Origin: G963422565 sp963422565
Lineage (GTDB): Bacteria > Pseudomonadota > Alphaproteobacteria > MPNO01
Assembly (NCBI GenBank): GCA_963422565.1
Contig: OY730228.1
Span: 2,666,001-2,730,000 of the forward strand
Direction: 5' to 3'
Length of the DNA: 64,000 nt
Part shown: one piece after another, positions 35,893 through 45,108 of the stretch
How the letters are laid out: each line of letters opens with the position of its first letter
Numbering within the stretch: the stretch's first letter is position 1
Program-made: the position numbers and the translations under genes
The notes under the pieces: generated by a model
The model's database searches: none
What the model was told of the DNA's origin: nothing
Seen by the model: only the letters and a program-made list of their open reading frames with translations

Positions 35893-37077
35893 GTGCGGCA
35901 GCAGGCGATCGGCCGGGAGATCCAGGCGATCCTCGGCGACCTGGTCGGGATTCCTTCCGCCTATCCGCCAGGAGACACGCGGGCGATCTGCGCCTATGCG
36001 GCCGACCGTCTCCGCCGCGCCGGCTACGATGTCGAAACGGCGGCGCGGTCGCCCGGTATCGACAATGTCGTCGCCGAGCTCGGCGCCGGCCGGCCGGCCC
36101 TGGTCTTCAACGCGCATGCCGACACCGTAGGCGTCGGCGACCGTGCGGCGTGGCGGACCGATCCCTTCGCGGCGACGGTCGAGAAAGGTCGCCTGTTCGG
36201 CCTCGGCGCGGGCAACTGCAAGGCGTCGATGGCGGTCCAGCTCTGGCTCGCCGAGCATGCGGCGCGGCGCGGCGGTCCCCGGAGGGGCCGACTCGTCTTC
36301 ACCTTCGTCGGCGACGAGGAGAGGCTCGGCCCCGACGGGCTGGCCTTCCTGCGCGAGACGGGCCGGGTCGCCCCCGACATCCTGGTGGTGGGCGCGCAGA
36401 CCGGGAACCAGGTCATCGCCGAGGAGCGGGGCGTGTTCTGGGTCCGGCTTACCGCCCATGGCAGGGCCGCGCATGCCGGAGCGCCCTGCCTGGGCGACAA
36501 CGCGATCCTGCGGATGATGCGACTCGTCGCCGCGCTGGAACGCGAGCTCCGCCCGCGCCTCGCGCTGCGTCGCCGCGGCCGCCTCCACGCCACCATGAAT
36601 CTCGGCACCATCGCGGGCGGGCATAACGTCAACGCGGTGCCCTCGTCCTGCGTGGTCGAGATCGACCGGCGCATATTGCCGGAGGAGGCGGTGGCCGACG
36701 GGTTTGCGGAGATCGCGGCGTTCCTGGAAACCGCGGGCGAACCCGAGGGCAGCTACCGCGTCGACCTTATCACCGGGACCGAAGGCTTCGCCTCGCCGGC
36801 GGACGGGCGGGCCATCGCCGCCTTCCGCCGTGCGGTCGCGCGCGTGACGGGCGCGCCGCCCTGCGACCCCATCGCCGTCGGCGCGAGCGACGGACGCTAT
36901 TTCGCCGATATGGGGATCGAGATCCTGACCTTCGGGCCGGGGGCGGCGGCGGACGGCCATGCCGCCAACGAATCGGTCCCGCTCGACGCGCTGGCACCCG
37001 CCGCACTGATCCAACTCGCAGCGATCGAGGATCTGCTGGGTCTCGCCCGCCCCGACCCCGACGCGGGCAGCAGATAG
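35893..37077 (+). CDS. M20 family metallopeptidase (ArgE/DapE-like)
   Basis: 394 residues. 'ALVFNAHADTVGVGD' holds the first metal His and Asp, and 'GLGAGNCKASMAVQLWL' the bridging acidic site. In most family members the latter reads G-x-x-D-x-K-x-G, so the bridging Asp seems replaced by Asn-Cys here. 'FTFVGDEERLGPDG' supplies the catalytic Glu pair partner, and 'GRAAHAGAPCLGDNAI' is the dimerisation-domain His. Near the C-terminus 'GPGAAADGHAANESVPL' has the last metal His. The start is GTG 35893 with GGGAGGGAG about eight bases upstream. Substrate class: N-acyl amino acid or similar amide. Divergent from the amidohydrolase gene. Confidence 0.88.
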   Translation: MRQQAIGREIQAILGDLVGIPSAYPPGDTRAICAYAADRLRRAGYDVETAARSPGIDNVVAELGAGRPALVFNAHADTVGVGDRAAWRTDPFAATVEKGRLFGLGAGNCKASMAVQLWLAEHAARRGGPRRGRLVFTFVGDEERLGPDGLAFLRETGRVAPDILVVGAQTGNQVIAEERGVFWVRLTAHGRAAHAGAPCLGDNAILRMMRLVAALERELRPRLALRRRGRLHATMNLGTIAGGHNVNAVPSSCVVEIDRRILPEEAVADGFAEIAAFLETAGEPEGSYRVDLITGTEGFASPADGRAIAAFRRAVARVTGAPPCDPIAVGASDGRYFADMGIEILTFGPGAAADGHAANESVPLDALAPAALIQLAAIEDLLGLARPDPDAGSR

Positions 37078-37174
37078 TTCGACCCCATATTCGGGATCCC
37101 GATCCTCGTCGCGGCCATGCGCTTCAGGTCGACTATGTTCTTCGGCAGCGCCCTCGATAGCGAAGGGTCGAGAA

Positions 37175-37216
37175 CATGGCGATCTGCTCTATGACGACCG
37201 GGGCCTGCCCAAGTGA
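37175..37216 (+). pseudogene. VapB-type antitoxin, C-terminal remnant
   Basis: Only the last residues, 'HGDLLYDDRGLPK', are recognisable. They resemble the common ending of PF07704-type VapB antitoxins ('YDEHGLPR'). The stop overlaps the vapC start as GTGA, the usual vapBC junction. Upstream, to 37078, no frame continues into a credible antitoxin, so the N-terminal DNA-binding part has been lost. Confidence 0.5.
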
Positions 37217-37597
37217 TTGTCGACAGCTCGGCGGTGCTGGCGATCCTGTTCAGTGAGCCGGATGCGAGACGCCATGCCCGAGCGATTATGGTAGCCTCGC
37301 CCTGCCGCATGCCGGTCGCCAACGTGCTGGAAGCATCCGCCGTCGCGGAGAGCTGGGGCGGTGGCGCGACGGTGCACGATCTCGACATGCTTCTGGAAAC
37401 TGCGGAGGTGGAGATGGTTCCGGTCACGGTCGAATACCTTCAACGGCCCGCCATGCATGGCGCCGCTTCGGCAAGGGCAATCATCCGGCGCGTTGAACTT
37501 CGGCGACTGCTTCGCCTGCGCGCTCGCGGAGGTGACCGGCGAACCGCTGCTGTACAAGGGCGACGACTTTGCCCACACCGATGTCGAGGCCGCGTGA
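37213..37597 (+). pseudogene. vapC: VapC-type PIN-domain toxin, two frameshifts
   Basis: The start 'MIVDSSAVLAILFSEPDARRH' has the first PIN aspartate. The family's middle 'ARHAWRRFGKGNHP' is read one frame away after CGG at 37444-37446, and the final 'LNFGDCFACALAEVTGEPLL' plus 'KGDDFAHTDVEAA' another frame away after CGG at 37486-37488. Restoring one G at each point gives a 128-residue VapC with its acidic active site (Asp4, Glu41, and the Asp pair in 'NFGDC' and 'GDDF'). As written, the toxin is dead. VapC enzymes cleave tRNA or rRNA. It marks the left edge of the lower-GC island. Confidence 0.8.
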
Positions 37598-37639
37598 CAT
37601 GTCCGCGACCGCCGTATCTTGCCAGAGGCTGAATCGTTG

Positions 37640-40600
37640 ATGCCGAACGTGGTTGAAACGGAACCCCCGGAACTGCGGCTTGCGCGATATCTGAAGGAGC
37701 TTGTCGGTTGCCGGACGACGGTCGTCAGGGACGTCAGCAAGTATGAGGAGTTGCTCTGGTTCTCCGACATGCCTCAGACGACGGATTGCCGAAGCGTCGC
37801 CTGGACCGACGGCGGGAAGCTTGGCGATGCGTGGTTGGAGGTCAGGAAGCAGAGTTTCAAACCGGTCCCGGAGTTGCCTGAGATCGTGCGCCCCTGGGTA
37901 GTGGATATACAGGATTTCGAGCGCGCATCACGGGAAATTCCACAGCTTCGGCCAAGCATATTTCTTCCCGACGAAGAAGCGGAAATCGCGGAAGGTGAAA
38001 CACCGCCTCTTGTCGAGCGAGTGATCGCGGATCATCCGGAGATACGAGCCGCATTCGACGAGTATCGACCACATTGGGAAAACTGGTCCGAAGAACACCG
38101 CCGGCGTAAGGGCATTCAGAAAGTCTACGCGGATTTGTTCCGTCTGCGCACGCAGGTGCTCAAGCAGGGTGAGATCGTCGAAGTCGTGCTCGGCCTGGGC
38201 TTGCTCGATTGGAGGAACGGGGTTCCGATCCCAGTCCGGCGTCACGCGGTCGTTGGGAACGTTGAGTTGAGTTTCGATGCGGATAAAGGCGTGATCCGTG
38301 TCAAACCTCCAGAAGAAGGAGTCCGATTCAAGATCGAAGACGAATTTCTGGATGGCGATTCCCGCCCGGATCACAGAGATTACGACACTGTCAAGGAACA
38401 TCTGGAGGAAGCCGACGACGGAGTCTGGGACGAAGCACGCATGCATAATGCACTTCATGCTTGGGCTCTTGCGCTCCATCCGAACGTGCAGTGGTTTCCC
38501 GAACTCGATCCACAAGTCCCGCGCCTCAACGCCGAGGGTCTGGTGGTGAGTTTCGCACCTGCTCTGATCTTGCGAAAACGACCACAGACCGGAATGTTGC
38601 GTATCTATGATGCGCTTATCGAACAGATTTCAAACGATTCGTCGCAAGTTCCCAACGGTTGGCGCGGGCTGATTACGGACGGGGTATTCGGCAAGAGCGT
38701 CGACAAAGAAACTGATGCATCTTCACAAGAAGAGGGGCGTACGCCATCCGAACTCTATTTTCCACTGCCCACGAACCGGGAACAGCGACGAATTGTCGAA
38801 ACGATCAGAAGCCAACGCAGCGTACTGGTGCAAGGACCGCCCGGCACGGGCAAGAGCCACGCGATCGCCAATTTGATCTGTCATTTTCTGGCCACTGGTC
38901 AGCGGGTTCTTGTTACCGCCGAGACGCCGCAGGCTCTCCGTGTGATCAAGAACAACCTCCCTGAGCAGCTTTGGCCGCTTTGTGTCAGTCTTCTGGGTCA
39001 GGGCGGTGATGCCTTCGCTGAACTCAACAAGGCCGTGCAGGAGATCACGATACGGCAAGACTCCTATGCGTATGTATACGACGACAATCAAACTGTGGAG
39101 ATCGAGCATGAGCTTGAGGAGGTGCGCCGCCGTCTAGCTCGAGCGGATTCAGAGCTTCAGAGTCTCCGCGCGGATGAAACGATTGCGTATTCGGTAGCCA
39201 ACGGGGCTTACCATGGAACCCCAACAGAAATAGCGCGGTGCGTTGCTTCGGAGAAAGGACAATATGGGTGGCTGCGGCTGCCCAATGAAGCGAACGAACG
39301 GCCTCCCCTATCCAGCGAGGAAATGATAGATTGGCTTCATATTCTACGCCGTTACAGCGACGAACAAATTACGGAGACCAAACTGAGAATCCCTTCGTCC
39401 GTCGATCTTGTCGCATCGGAAGAGTTTGCCGCGGCCGTGGCGTCGGAAAGCGCCGTGGAGTCGGAAAGCAAGGAAGCGGCGGCGGTCGCCCGGAACGAGA
39501 CAATGCGGTGTCAGGTCGCCTATTCAGCATTGTGTGCGCTCGATCCTGAGTTACGAGCGGCGATCCGCCACCGTCTCTGCGACCTTGAGGAGCAACGCCG
39601 CAAGCTCGCCCTTGAGCCCAATGGGTGGCTGTCTGCGATGGTTCGGGATTTCCTCACGGGGCAGCACCGGCGGTGGGAAATCGTCATCTCGTCGAGCCAG
39701 GAACGGGTCGACGAGATGACGGATCTGTTCGACCGTCTAGAAAACCTTGGAGTAACGCTACCGAACAACCGAGATCAAAGGCAAGTATTCGCTCACGCAA
39801 AAGCGGCTCTCGGCCATCTCAACGCAGGCGGAAAATGGAAGCGCTTCGGTCTTTTCACGCCACGGAAGCTGCGGGGATTGGAATATCTCAAGCATGAGGC
39901 CCTGGTGGATGGGGTTGGCGCTTCGGACAAGAAGCGATTACAGTCGGTTTGCAATTACCTGGCAATCGAGTTTGCGCGAGAAAAACTGCGAACGACCTGG
40001 AGTGAAGTCGACGCGCAGCCGCTTCCAGATGACCCACATCAAGCTCATGCAGTGGTCAAGGATCGCCTGTCGGTCCTGCAGGATGGGCGCGATTATGCCG
40101 ACAAGTGCAGCACTCTTTCCGGCATTATGGTCAAGGCCTCACCTGCCATTCCGCAACCGAACTGGTTGAGCAACGACGCAGGACAGTGGCTGGAGTTGAT
40201 CGATGCGGCTGCAGTCGAGGGTCGCTACCTGCAGGCGCGTCGGGCAGTCGATGCCACCGCCGAGGCGCTCTCGGGGTTGCTCGACCTGCATGACGCCCAT
40301 CCCGTATGTGCTGCGCTTGCGGACGCAGTGGAACGGCGAGACGTTAGCGCCTACAGCGAACGCCACGCGGAAGTTGTCTCCATCGAGACGTTGCGAGAAG
40401 ACCAACGACAACGGGAGAAAGTCGAGGATACCCTTTCCAAGACGGTGCCTTACTTAGTGCAGTGTGTTGCCTCGACTATCGAGAACGCAGCTTGGACTGA
40501 TCGGTTCGGCGCATGGGAGAAGGCGTGGCAATGGGCAATCGCCGACAGCTGGCTGGCGAAGCGCTCCGACCTCTCCTATCAAAAAAATGTCTGGCAGCGG

Positions 40601-43009
40601 CGCGGTAAGATGGAGGAGCGGATCCGCACTCTGCTGGCCAACATCGCGGAATTGCAAGCGTGGAGTCGCTTCTTTGCGCGACTGACGGAGAACCAAAAAG
40701 CAGCCCTGAAGGGTTGGCGCGGAGCTGTGCAGGCCATGGGGAAAGGGACTGGAAAGTCTGCCAGACTGGCCCGCCTGCGTCGCGAAGCTCGAGACTACAT
40801 GGATAAATGTCGCGACGCGATCCCGGTCTGGGTCATGCCGCGTTATCTTGTCGCCGATATGGTGAACATCCAGCCGGAACTTTACGATTGCGTAATCGTC
40901 GATGAGGCAAGCCAGCTCGGAATTGATAGCGCCTTCCTGTTCTACATCTCGAAGAAAATGGTGGTAGTTGGTGATGACCAGCAGATAAGCCCTGCCGGCA
41001 TCGGGATCCTCGATAGCACGATCGCGGATTTGCAACGGCGCTGGCTCGACACGATTCCTCATCACCACGCTTTCTCTCCTCAAAGCAGCCTTTATGACAA
41101 CGCGAATATTCGTTTTGGCGGACAAAACATTGTGCTACGAGAGCACTTCCGTTGTATGCCTGAGATCATACAGTTCTCGAATGGTCTCTGCTACGCGCCT
41201 AGGGGAACGCCTCTCGATCCATTGCGCACCTATCCGGCGAGTCGACTGCCGCCGCTGGTCTTGCGCCACGTGTCGGACGGCTATCGGAACGGCTGCCATC
41301 AGAATGTTCAAAATCCACCCGAGGCAGATGCTATAGTCACACAGGTCGCCGCTTGCATCGCCGACTCTCGTTACGCCGGGGCGACAATGGGCATTATCAG
41401 CCTCCAAGGCACGGCGCAGTCCAAGCTGATAGAACGAAGGCTTCTGGATCAGATAGACGACCATGAGGAGATCGAAAAAAGGCGTCTGATTTGCGGAGAT
41501 GCCTATGCCTTCCAGGGTGACGAGCGCGATATTATATTCCTCAGCATGGTGGCGGCGGAGCGAGATGGGAACGGAAAGCGCCAACGAATCGGAACGCTTG
41601 CCGATGCCTCAGCTCACCAGCGCTTCAACGTGGCTGCGAGCCGCGCCCGGGATCAGCTCTGGCTCTTCCATACGACATCTCTCGATGCGTTGAGCGACAA
41701 GTGCATGCGTCATCGTCTGCTGAGCTATATGCTCAATCCCAAACGCCAGCCTCTCGAAGAGGACGAGCAGCATTTCGACAGTGATTTCGAACGCGATGTC
41801 GTCCGCTGCATTACGGAAAGAAACTTTCACGTGCGGACTCAGGTAGGTGTCGGGGACACCACGGGACATCGCTATCGGATCGATCTCGTCGTCGAAGGAA
41901 TGCAAGGACGGCTTGCGGTCGAATGCGACGGGGATCGCTGGCATGGACCCGAACGCTACGAAAGCGATATGGCCCGCCAGCGGGATCTCGAACGAGCGGG
42001 ATGGCAGTTCGTCCGCATCCGGGGCGGTGATTTCTACCGCGACAGATCCAAAGCCCTGGAGCCAGTGTGGGCGGAACTCGATCGATTAGGCATAAAAGCG
42101 GGAGGCATTGATCAGGCTGCGGCGGAGCCGCCATTGCCGATTGAACCTGCCGTGTCCCGATCTCCAGGCATTTTCCGAAGCGATAAGACTGAAAGGAACA
42201 ATCTCCAAACGGCTACTGATGAGATATCCGAGTTTGGACAGCAAGACCGCACATCCGCCGAAGACATAGATGTTTCTACAGATATCCGCCCGGTAGAGCC
42301 GAAGGTGTCCGGCACTGTACTCGAGAGGGCGCATCAAACAGAGCCAACGGCACCGGTCACGGTGTCAGCCACGGTGTCAACACAAGAGGCCACATTTGGC
42401 CTTCTTCGTGCACCCTATACCCCATTTGAAGGGGTGGCTGGTCCCGACCCACGTAGTACGGATTATGATCAAGTGACTCAAGGGCTGATTCGGATCATTC
42501 AGACTGAGGGGCCGATGCTCGTAAAGCGCGCCTATGACATCTACTTGCGTGGCTGCGGCATTGCGAGGATGGGAGGCAAACTAAAGCGCGCACTGGATCG
42601 GTCCCTTCTAAAATCGATTCGGCAGGAATTGGTTGTTCAAGAAGATGAGTCAGGTACTAGCGACTTGGTTGATGGCATCGTCCGATTGCGGAGCGTAACG
42701 CCGGTTGTTGTTCGGGAACGAGGTCCTCGGAGTTTCAATGAAATTCCGCCGAGCGAGCTTCAGCTTGTTGCACGCCGGTTGCTTGAGAACGACCCAAGTG
42801 GTCTTGAGCGCGGCTCTGATGCTCATTTGAAACAAATACTTGCATTCTTCGATCTACAGCGCCTCAGAACCGGGGTTGGATTAAGGCTACTTAAAATCTT
42901 AAAACGACATTATTCTTACGTAGAGGAGATGTTGGATGCCGACGACGATGAGCGATCAGACACCGTGATCGTTGACTTCAGCGTGGCTGCGGAGAAACGC
43001 AATCGGTAA
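37640..43009 (+). CDS. Giant SF1 helicase with Vsr/DUF559-like nuclease domain, putative defence protein
   Basis: 1789 residues. UPF1-like SF1 helicase motifs: Walker A 'VQGPPGTGKSHAIANL' (about 397-412), a long coiled-coil insertion (about 485-515 and beyond), motif II 'CVIVDEASQLG' (about 1085), 'VVVGDDQQISPAG', motif V 'GDAYAFQGDERDIIFLSM' (about 1285) and motif VI 'FNVAASRARDQLWLF' (about 1327). A PD-(D/E)xK domain of the Vsr/DUF559 type follows ('YRIDLVVEG', 'AVECDGDRWHG', 'QFVRIRGGDFYRD', about 1410-1465). A C-terminal DUF3320-like module ('IIQTEGPMLVKRAYD', about 1607-1690) ends it. Resembles single-gene helicase-Vsr antiphage proteins (DUF4011-helicase-Vsr group); DUF4011 itself is not confirmed. 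GC content and codon use are clearly lower than flanking genes, indicating horizontal acquisition. Confidence 0.85.
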   Translation: MPNVVETEPPELRLARYLKELVGCRTTVVRDVSKYEELLWFSDMPQTTDCRSVAWTDGGKLGDAWLEVRKQSFKPVPELPEIVRPWVVDIQDFERASREIPQLRPSIFLPDEEAEIAEGETPPLVERVIADHPEIRAAFDEYRPHWENWSEEHRRRKGIQKVYADLFRLRTQVLKQGEIVEVVLGLGLLDWRNGVPIPVRRHAVVGNVELSFDADKGVIRVKPPEEGVRFKIEDEFLDGDSRPDHRDYDTVKEHLEEADDGVWDEARMHNALHAWALALHPNVQWFPELDPQVPRLNAEGLVVSFAPALILRKRPQTGMLRIYDALIEQISNDSSQVPNGWRGLITDGVFGKSVDKETDASSQEEGRTPSELYFPLPTNREQRRIVETIRSQRSVLVQGPPGTGKSHAIANLICHFLATGQRVLVTAETPQALRVIKNNLPEQLWPLCVSLLGQGGDAFAELNKAVQEITIRQDSYAYVYDDNQTVEIEHELEEVRRRLARADSELQSLRADETIAYSVANGAYHGTPTEIARCVASEKGQYGWLRLPNEANERPPLSSEEMIDWLHILRRYSDEQITETKLRIPSSVDLVASEEFAAAVASESAVESESKEAAAVARNETMRCQVAYSALCALDPELRAAIRHRLCDLEEQRRKLALEPNGWLSAMVRDFLTGQHRRWEIVISSSQERVDEMTDLFDRLENLGVTLPNNRDQRQVFAHAKAALGHLNAGGKWKRFGLFTPRKLRGLEYLKHEALVDGVGASDKKRLQSVCNYLAIEFAREKLRTTWSEVDAQPLPDDPHQAHAVVKDRLSVLQDGRDYADKCSTLSGIMVKASPAIPQPNWLSNDAGQWLELIDAAAVEGRYLQARRAVDATAEALSGLLDLHDAHPVCAALADAVERRDVSAYSERHAEVVSIETLREDQRQREKVEDTLSKTVPYLVQCVASTIENAAWTDRFGAWEKAWQWAIADSWLAKRSDLSYQKNVWQRRGKMEERIRTLLANIAELQAWSRFFARLTENQKAALKGWRGAVQAMGKGTGKSARLARLRREARDYMDKCRDAIPVWVMPRYLVADMVNIQPELYDCVIVDEASQLGIDSAFLFYISKKMVVVGDDQQISPAGIGILDSTIADLQRRWLDTIPHHHAFSPQSSLYDNANIRFGGQNIVLREHFRCMPEIIQFSNGLCYAPRGTPLDPLRTYPASRLPPLVLRHVSDGYRNGCHQNVQNPPEADAIVTQVAACIADSRYAGATMGIISLQGTAQSKLIERRLLDQIDDHEEIEKRRLICGDAYAFQGDERDIIFLSMVAAERDGNGKRQRIGTLADASAHQRFNVAASRARDQLWLFHTTSLDALSDKCMRHRLLSYMLNPKRQPLEEDEQHFDSDFERDVVRCITERNFHVRTQVGVGDTTGHRYRIDLVVEGMQGRLAVECDGDRWHGPERYESDMARQRDLERAGWQFVRIRGGDFYRDRSKALEPVWAELDRLGIKAGGIDQAAAEPPLPIEPAVSRSPGIFRSDKTERNNLQTATDEISEFGQQDRTSAEDIDVSTDIRPVEPKVSGTVLERAHQTEPTAPVTVSATVSTQEATFGLLRAPYTPFEGVAGPDPRSTDYDQVTQGLIRIIQTEGPMLVKRAYDIYLRGCGIARMGGKLKRALDRSLLKSIRQELVVQEDESGTSDLVDGIVRLRSVTPVVVRERGPRSFNEIPPSELQLVARRLLENDPSGLERGSDAHLKQILAFFDLQRLRTGVGLRLLKILKRHYSYVEEMLDADDDERSDTVIVDFSVAAEKRNR

Positions 43010-43527
43010 GTCTTAGAGCCTGTTTCGATAAAGCGATTCGGAAGATAACGCCAATATAGAAGGTCACACCGACACCGCGGAGTGTTTCCACTTTGATCGG
43101 CGAACAGAAGGAGGGTTAGTGCCCGGCTGGACCATTGGTTACAATGGGTTGCATCATCAACCCGCCCCGAGGGGCATCATCAACCGAGCGGAGAGAATGG
43201 TCCCAGCTTATCGCTCGCCGGTCAAGCTCGAAGTGACATCTCGAAGTCGCGCGGGACGGGACGGCTGCGACCGAACGCGGCGGCTTCGGGCTGGTGTTCG
43301 AAGTGCTGGCGACGAAGCGCATCCTCACCGAGCTCCCGCGCACGGGCGGCGGCTCGGCGCAGGGCTGGAGCGGCGCCCAGATGGTGCTCGCGGTTCCCCG
43401 ACCGGGCAGCGCGTGTGCCGCTGACGGTAATGGACCATCGACGTAACCGTTCGGGTTCCGGGGGATCGTAGGCTTCCACGGATTTTCTGACTAGTAACTA
43501 TTTCGCGCCTGCGCTACCGTTTCGCCC
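43010..43527 (+). other. Decayed mobile-element scar
   Basis: There is no intact gene. From about 43235 to 43446 one plus frame without a start reads 'ERGGFGLVFEVLATKRILTE' and 'GGSAQGWSGAQMVLAV', which looks like the N-terminal part of an IS4/IS1380-type transposase (inference from pattern only). A 12-base direct repeat, GCATCATCAACC, occurs at 43151-43162 and 43174-43185, separated by a CCCCGAGGGG palindrome. TTACAATGGGTT at 43139-43150 recurs inverted near 45790. Confidence 0.4.
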
Positions 43528-44210
43528 ATGGTGGTTCTCGACGAGGATTTCTGCACCGACCTTACGGCGGCCGAGAGCGGCGACATCCTGTGGCCGCTTC
43601 CCGTCGTGGCGCCGGCGTGCGAGTCACTCGATTGGGGGGCTCTGCTCGAAGAGGCAGAGGCGCGCGTCAAGGAAGAACGGAGCCGCGCCAATGTGGCGGA
43701 GTTGCGCCGGTCGGAGCGTGAGGCCTGATCGCTTGCGAACTCGCTGACGAGGCAGCTCGACGTTTGCCGGTTCAAGCTCTAGGCAGCCGCACCGAAGACC
43801 GCGTCGCGGGCTGTGAAGACGTTGGAACGCAGGGTCGCGTCCCAGGACGCCGGGATCTCCGGTCTTCGCCTCTCGTTGCGCAGGTCTCACGAGCACCAGG
43901 AGCAGCTCGAGGCGCACCATCAGGACGAGATCAACTGGCTGAAGCAGGACATCGACCGAGGGCGCTCGCGGATCGCAAAGGTGTACCGCGAGGGCGAGCG
44001 CGTCGCGGGGGCACTGCGCAAGCAGTTCGACCGGCAGCTCGCGGCCGCGACCAAACCGGCATCGAACCCTGCCCGGTCGGCCGGCCGGCGATCCACAACC
44101 ACCCTCTGGGGGAACCCCCAACCCCGGTCTCCCAGAGAGATTCCCTTCAACAGGCTATTGCCCACCTCAGTGCTGGTGGCGACAGCCCTCAACCGTCCAC
44201 CGAAGCGGGG
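43528..44210 (+). pseudogene. Coiled-coil transposase-like gene, disrupted
   Basis: Two collinear fragments with stops between them. The first (from 43528) reads 'VVLDEDFCTDLTAAESGDIL' and ends in an Arg/Glu-rich helix at 43728. The second (from about 43813) reads 'KTLERRVASQDAGISGLRLS' and 'EINWLKQDIDRGRSRIAKVY', heptad-rich and ending near 'LRKQFDRQLAAATKP'. Between them there are several stops and at least one frame change, so this is not read-through. The pattern resembles the N-terminal coiled coil of IS66-type TnpC transposases; the catalytic part is missing. That family assignment is inferred. Composition is back to high GC, unlike the helicase gene. Confidence 0.4.
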
Positions 44211-44239
44211 TAAACCCGGCCGTCCTCCAGAAGCGCCGC

Positions 44240-44572
44240 TCAGCCCCGCTGCTTGCGGTCGCACAGGAGCCCCGCGGGGGGCCCCACCGAGCCCCAGAGC
44301 TGTTGACCGCCGCGCGTGCGCAGGCCCGTGCAGATGATGATCTCGGTGCAGGCGGACCGCATCTCCCTCACCGCCTTCAGCGTGGCGGTGACGCGCTTCG
44401 CCTGCCGGCCCTTGCCCTTCGCCGGCGCCTCGCCGGGCCAGGGGCGGATGTCGCCGTCGGCGTGGGCCTTGAAACGCTCGACAACGTATCTGTCGTCTTC
44501 GAGGCCGGTGCCGAAGATGTGGACCAGGAATGTGTCCGCCGTGTTGCCGGGTATCGCCATCGCTGCGCTCAT
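44240..44572 (-). CDS. Hypothetical protein, 110 residues
   Basis: Starts at ATG 44572 with GGAGAGG four bases upstream, a good ribosome site. The frame has strong third-position G/C, as in true genes here. The visible pattern is 'FLVHIFGTGLEDDRYVVERF' followed by a basic stretch ('KGKGRQAKRVTATLKAVREM') and 'EIIICTGLRTRGGQQLWGSV'. No family recognised. The C-terminal 'GGPPAGLLCDRKQRG'-like tail overlaps the scar of the disrupted transposase-like gene, so the original end may be lost. It is divergent from the HigBA-like module, and the shared region 44573-44809 holds that module's promoter. Confidence 0.5.
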   Translation of the reverse strand: MSAAMAIPGNTADTFLVHIFGTGLEDDRYVVERFKAHADGDIRPWPGEAPAKGKGRQAKRVTATLKAVREMRSACTEIIICTGLRTRGGQQLWGSVGPPAGLLCDRKQRG

Positions 44573-44774
44573 CGTGCCTCTCCGTCTTGCCGTCGGTGGG
44601 GAACGGCAGCAACGCCTCCCTCCGGGAGGCCGACCGCCGCCCCGCTTCCGGCCAGACTCCCCTCTCGATGGCGCCGGGCGCGATCGGGCATGGTCGCGCG
44701 TTTACGGCGTTACCGCCGGACCGGGGCCGGGACGGCGGCAGGCCGACGATGCGTCGCGGAACGCGGGGCGGGAG

Positions 44775-44803
44775 TTGACGGACTGTAGCCTGACGGCTAC
44801 GGC
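44775..44803 (+). promoter_or_regulatory. Promoter with palindromic operator for the HigBA-like module
   Basis: TTGACG at 44775-44780 and TACGGC at 44798-44803 are 17 bases apart, a sigma-70-like spacing. The spacer contains the perfect inverted repeat GTAGCC-TGAC-GGCTAC (44785-44800), placed where the HTH antitoxin would bind to autorepress. The toxin start follows at 44810. Confidence 0.55.
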
Positions 44804-44809
44804 GTGCGC

Positions 44810-45099
44810 ATGGTCGATGTCCGCAAGAGCGAGGTCTATGCCAGGTGGCTTGACGGACTGCGGGATACCCGTGCCCGGGCGCGCGTCCTCGTCCGGGTCG
44901 AGCGTCTGGCGGCCGGCAACCCCGGAGACGTCAGACCCGTCGGCGAAGGCGTATCGGAACTGCGGATCGACTACGGACCGGGCTACCGGTGTACTACAAG
45001 CAGCAGGGCCGCACGGTCGTCGTCCTGCTGGCCGGCGGGGACAAGCGTTCCCAGGACGACGACATCGCGACGGCCATGCGCCTCGCACGAAACCTGTAG
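44810..45099 (+). pseudogene. higB: HigB/RelE-type toxin, one frameshift
   Basis: The frame from ATG 44810 reads 'VDVRKSEVYARWLDGLRDTR', then 'PVGEGVSELRIDYGPGYR', all typical of the HigB-like 'addiction module killer' family. After CGG at 44987-44989 the normal continuation 'VYYKQQGRTVVVLLAGGDKR' and 'IATAMRLARNL' lies one frame over and stops at 45097-45099. Restoring one G (CGGTG to CGGGTG) gives a 96-residue toxin of the usual size. As written, the product has a scrambled C-terminus and should be inactive. These toxins are ribosome-dependent mRNA interferases. The antitoxin follows after 9 bases. Confidence 0.8.
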
Positions 45100-45108
45100 G
45101 TGGGCGAC

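Noticed and set aside
37050..37160. Minus-strand peptide reading 'ALPKNIVDLKRMAATRIGIP'
   Set aside because: It looks protein-like but has no start, no continuation and overlaps the end of the M20 gene. I could not place it in a family.
43528..44210. TGA codons between the coiled-coil fragments as possible selenocysteines
   Set aside because: Several stops, including TAG, and a frame change occur, and no redox motif surrounds them. This is decay, not recoding.
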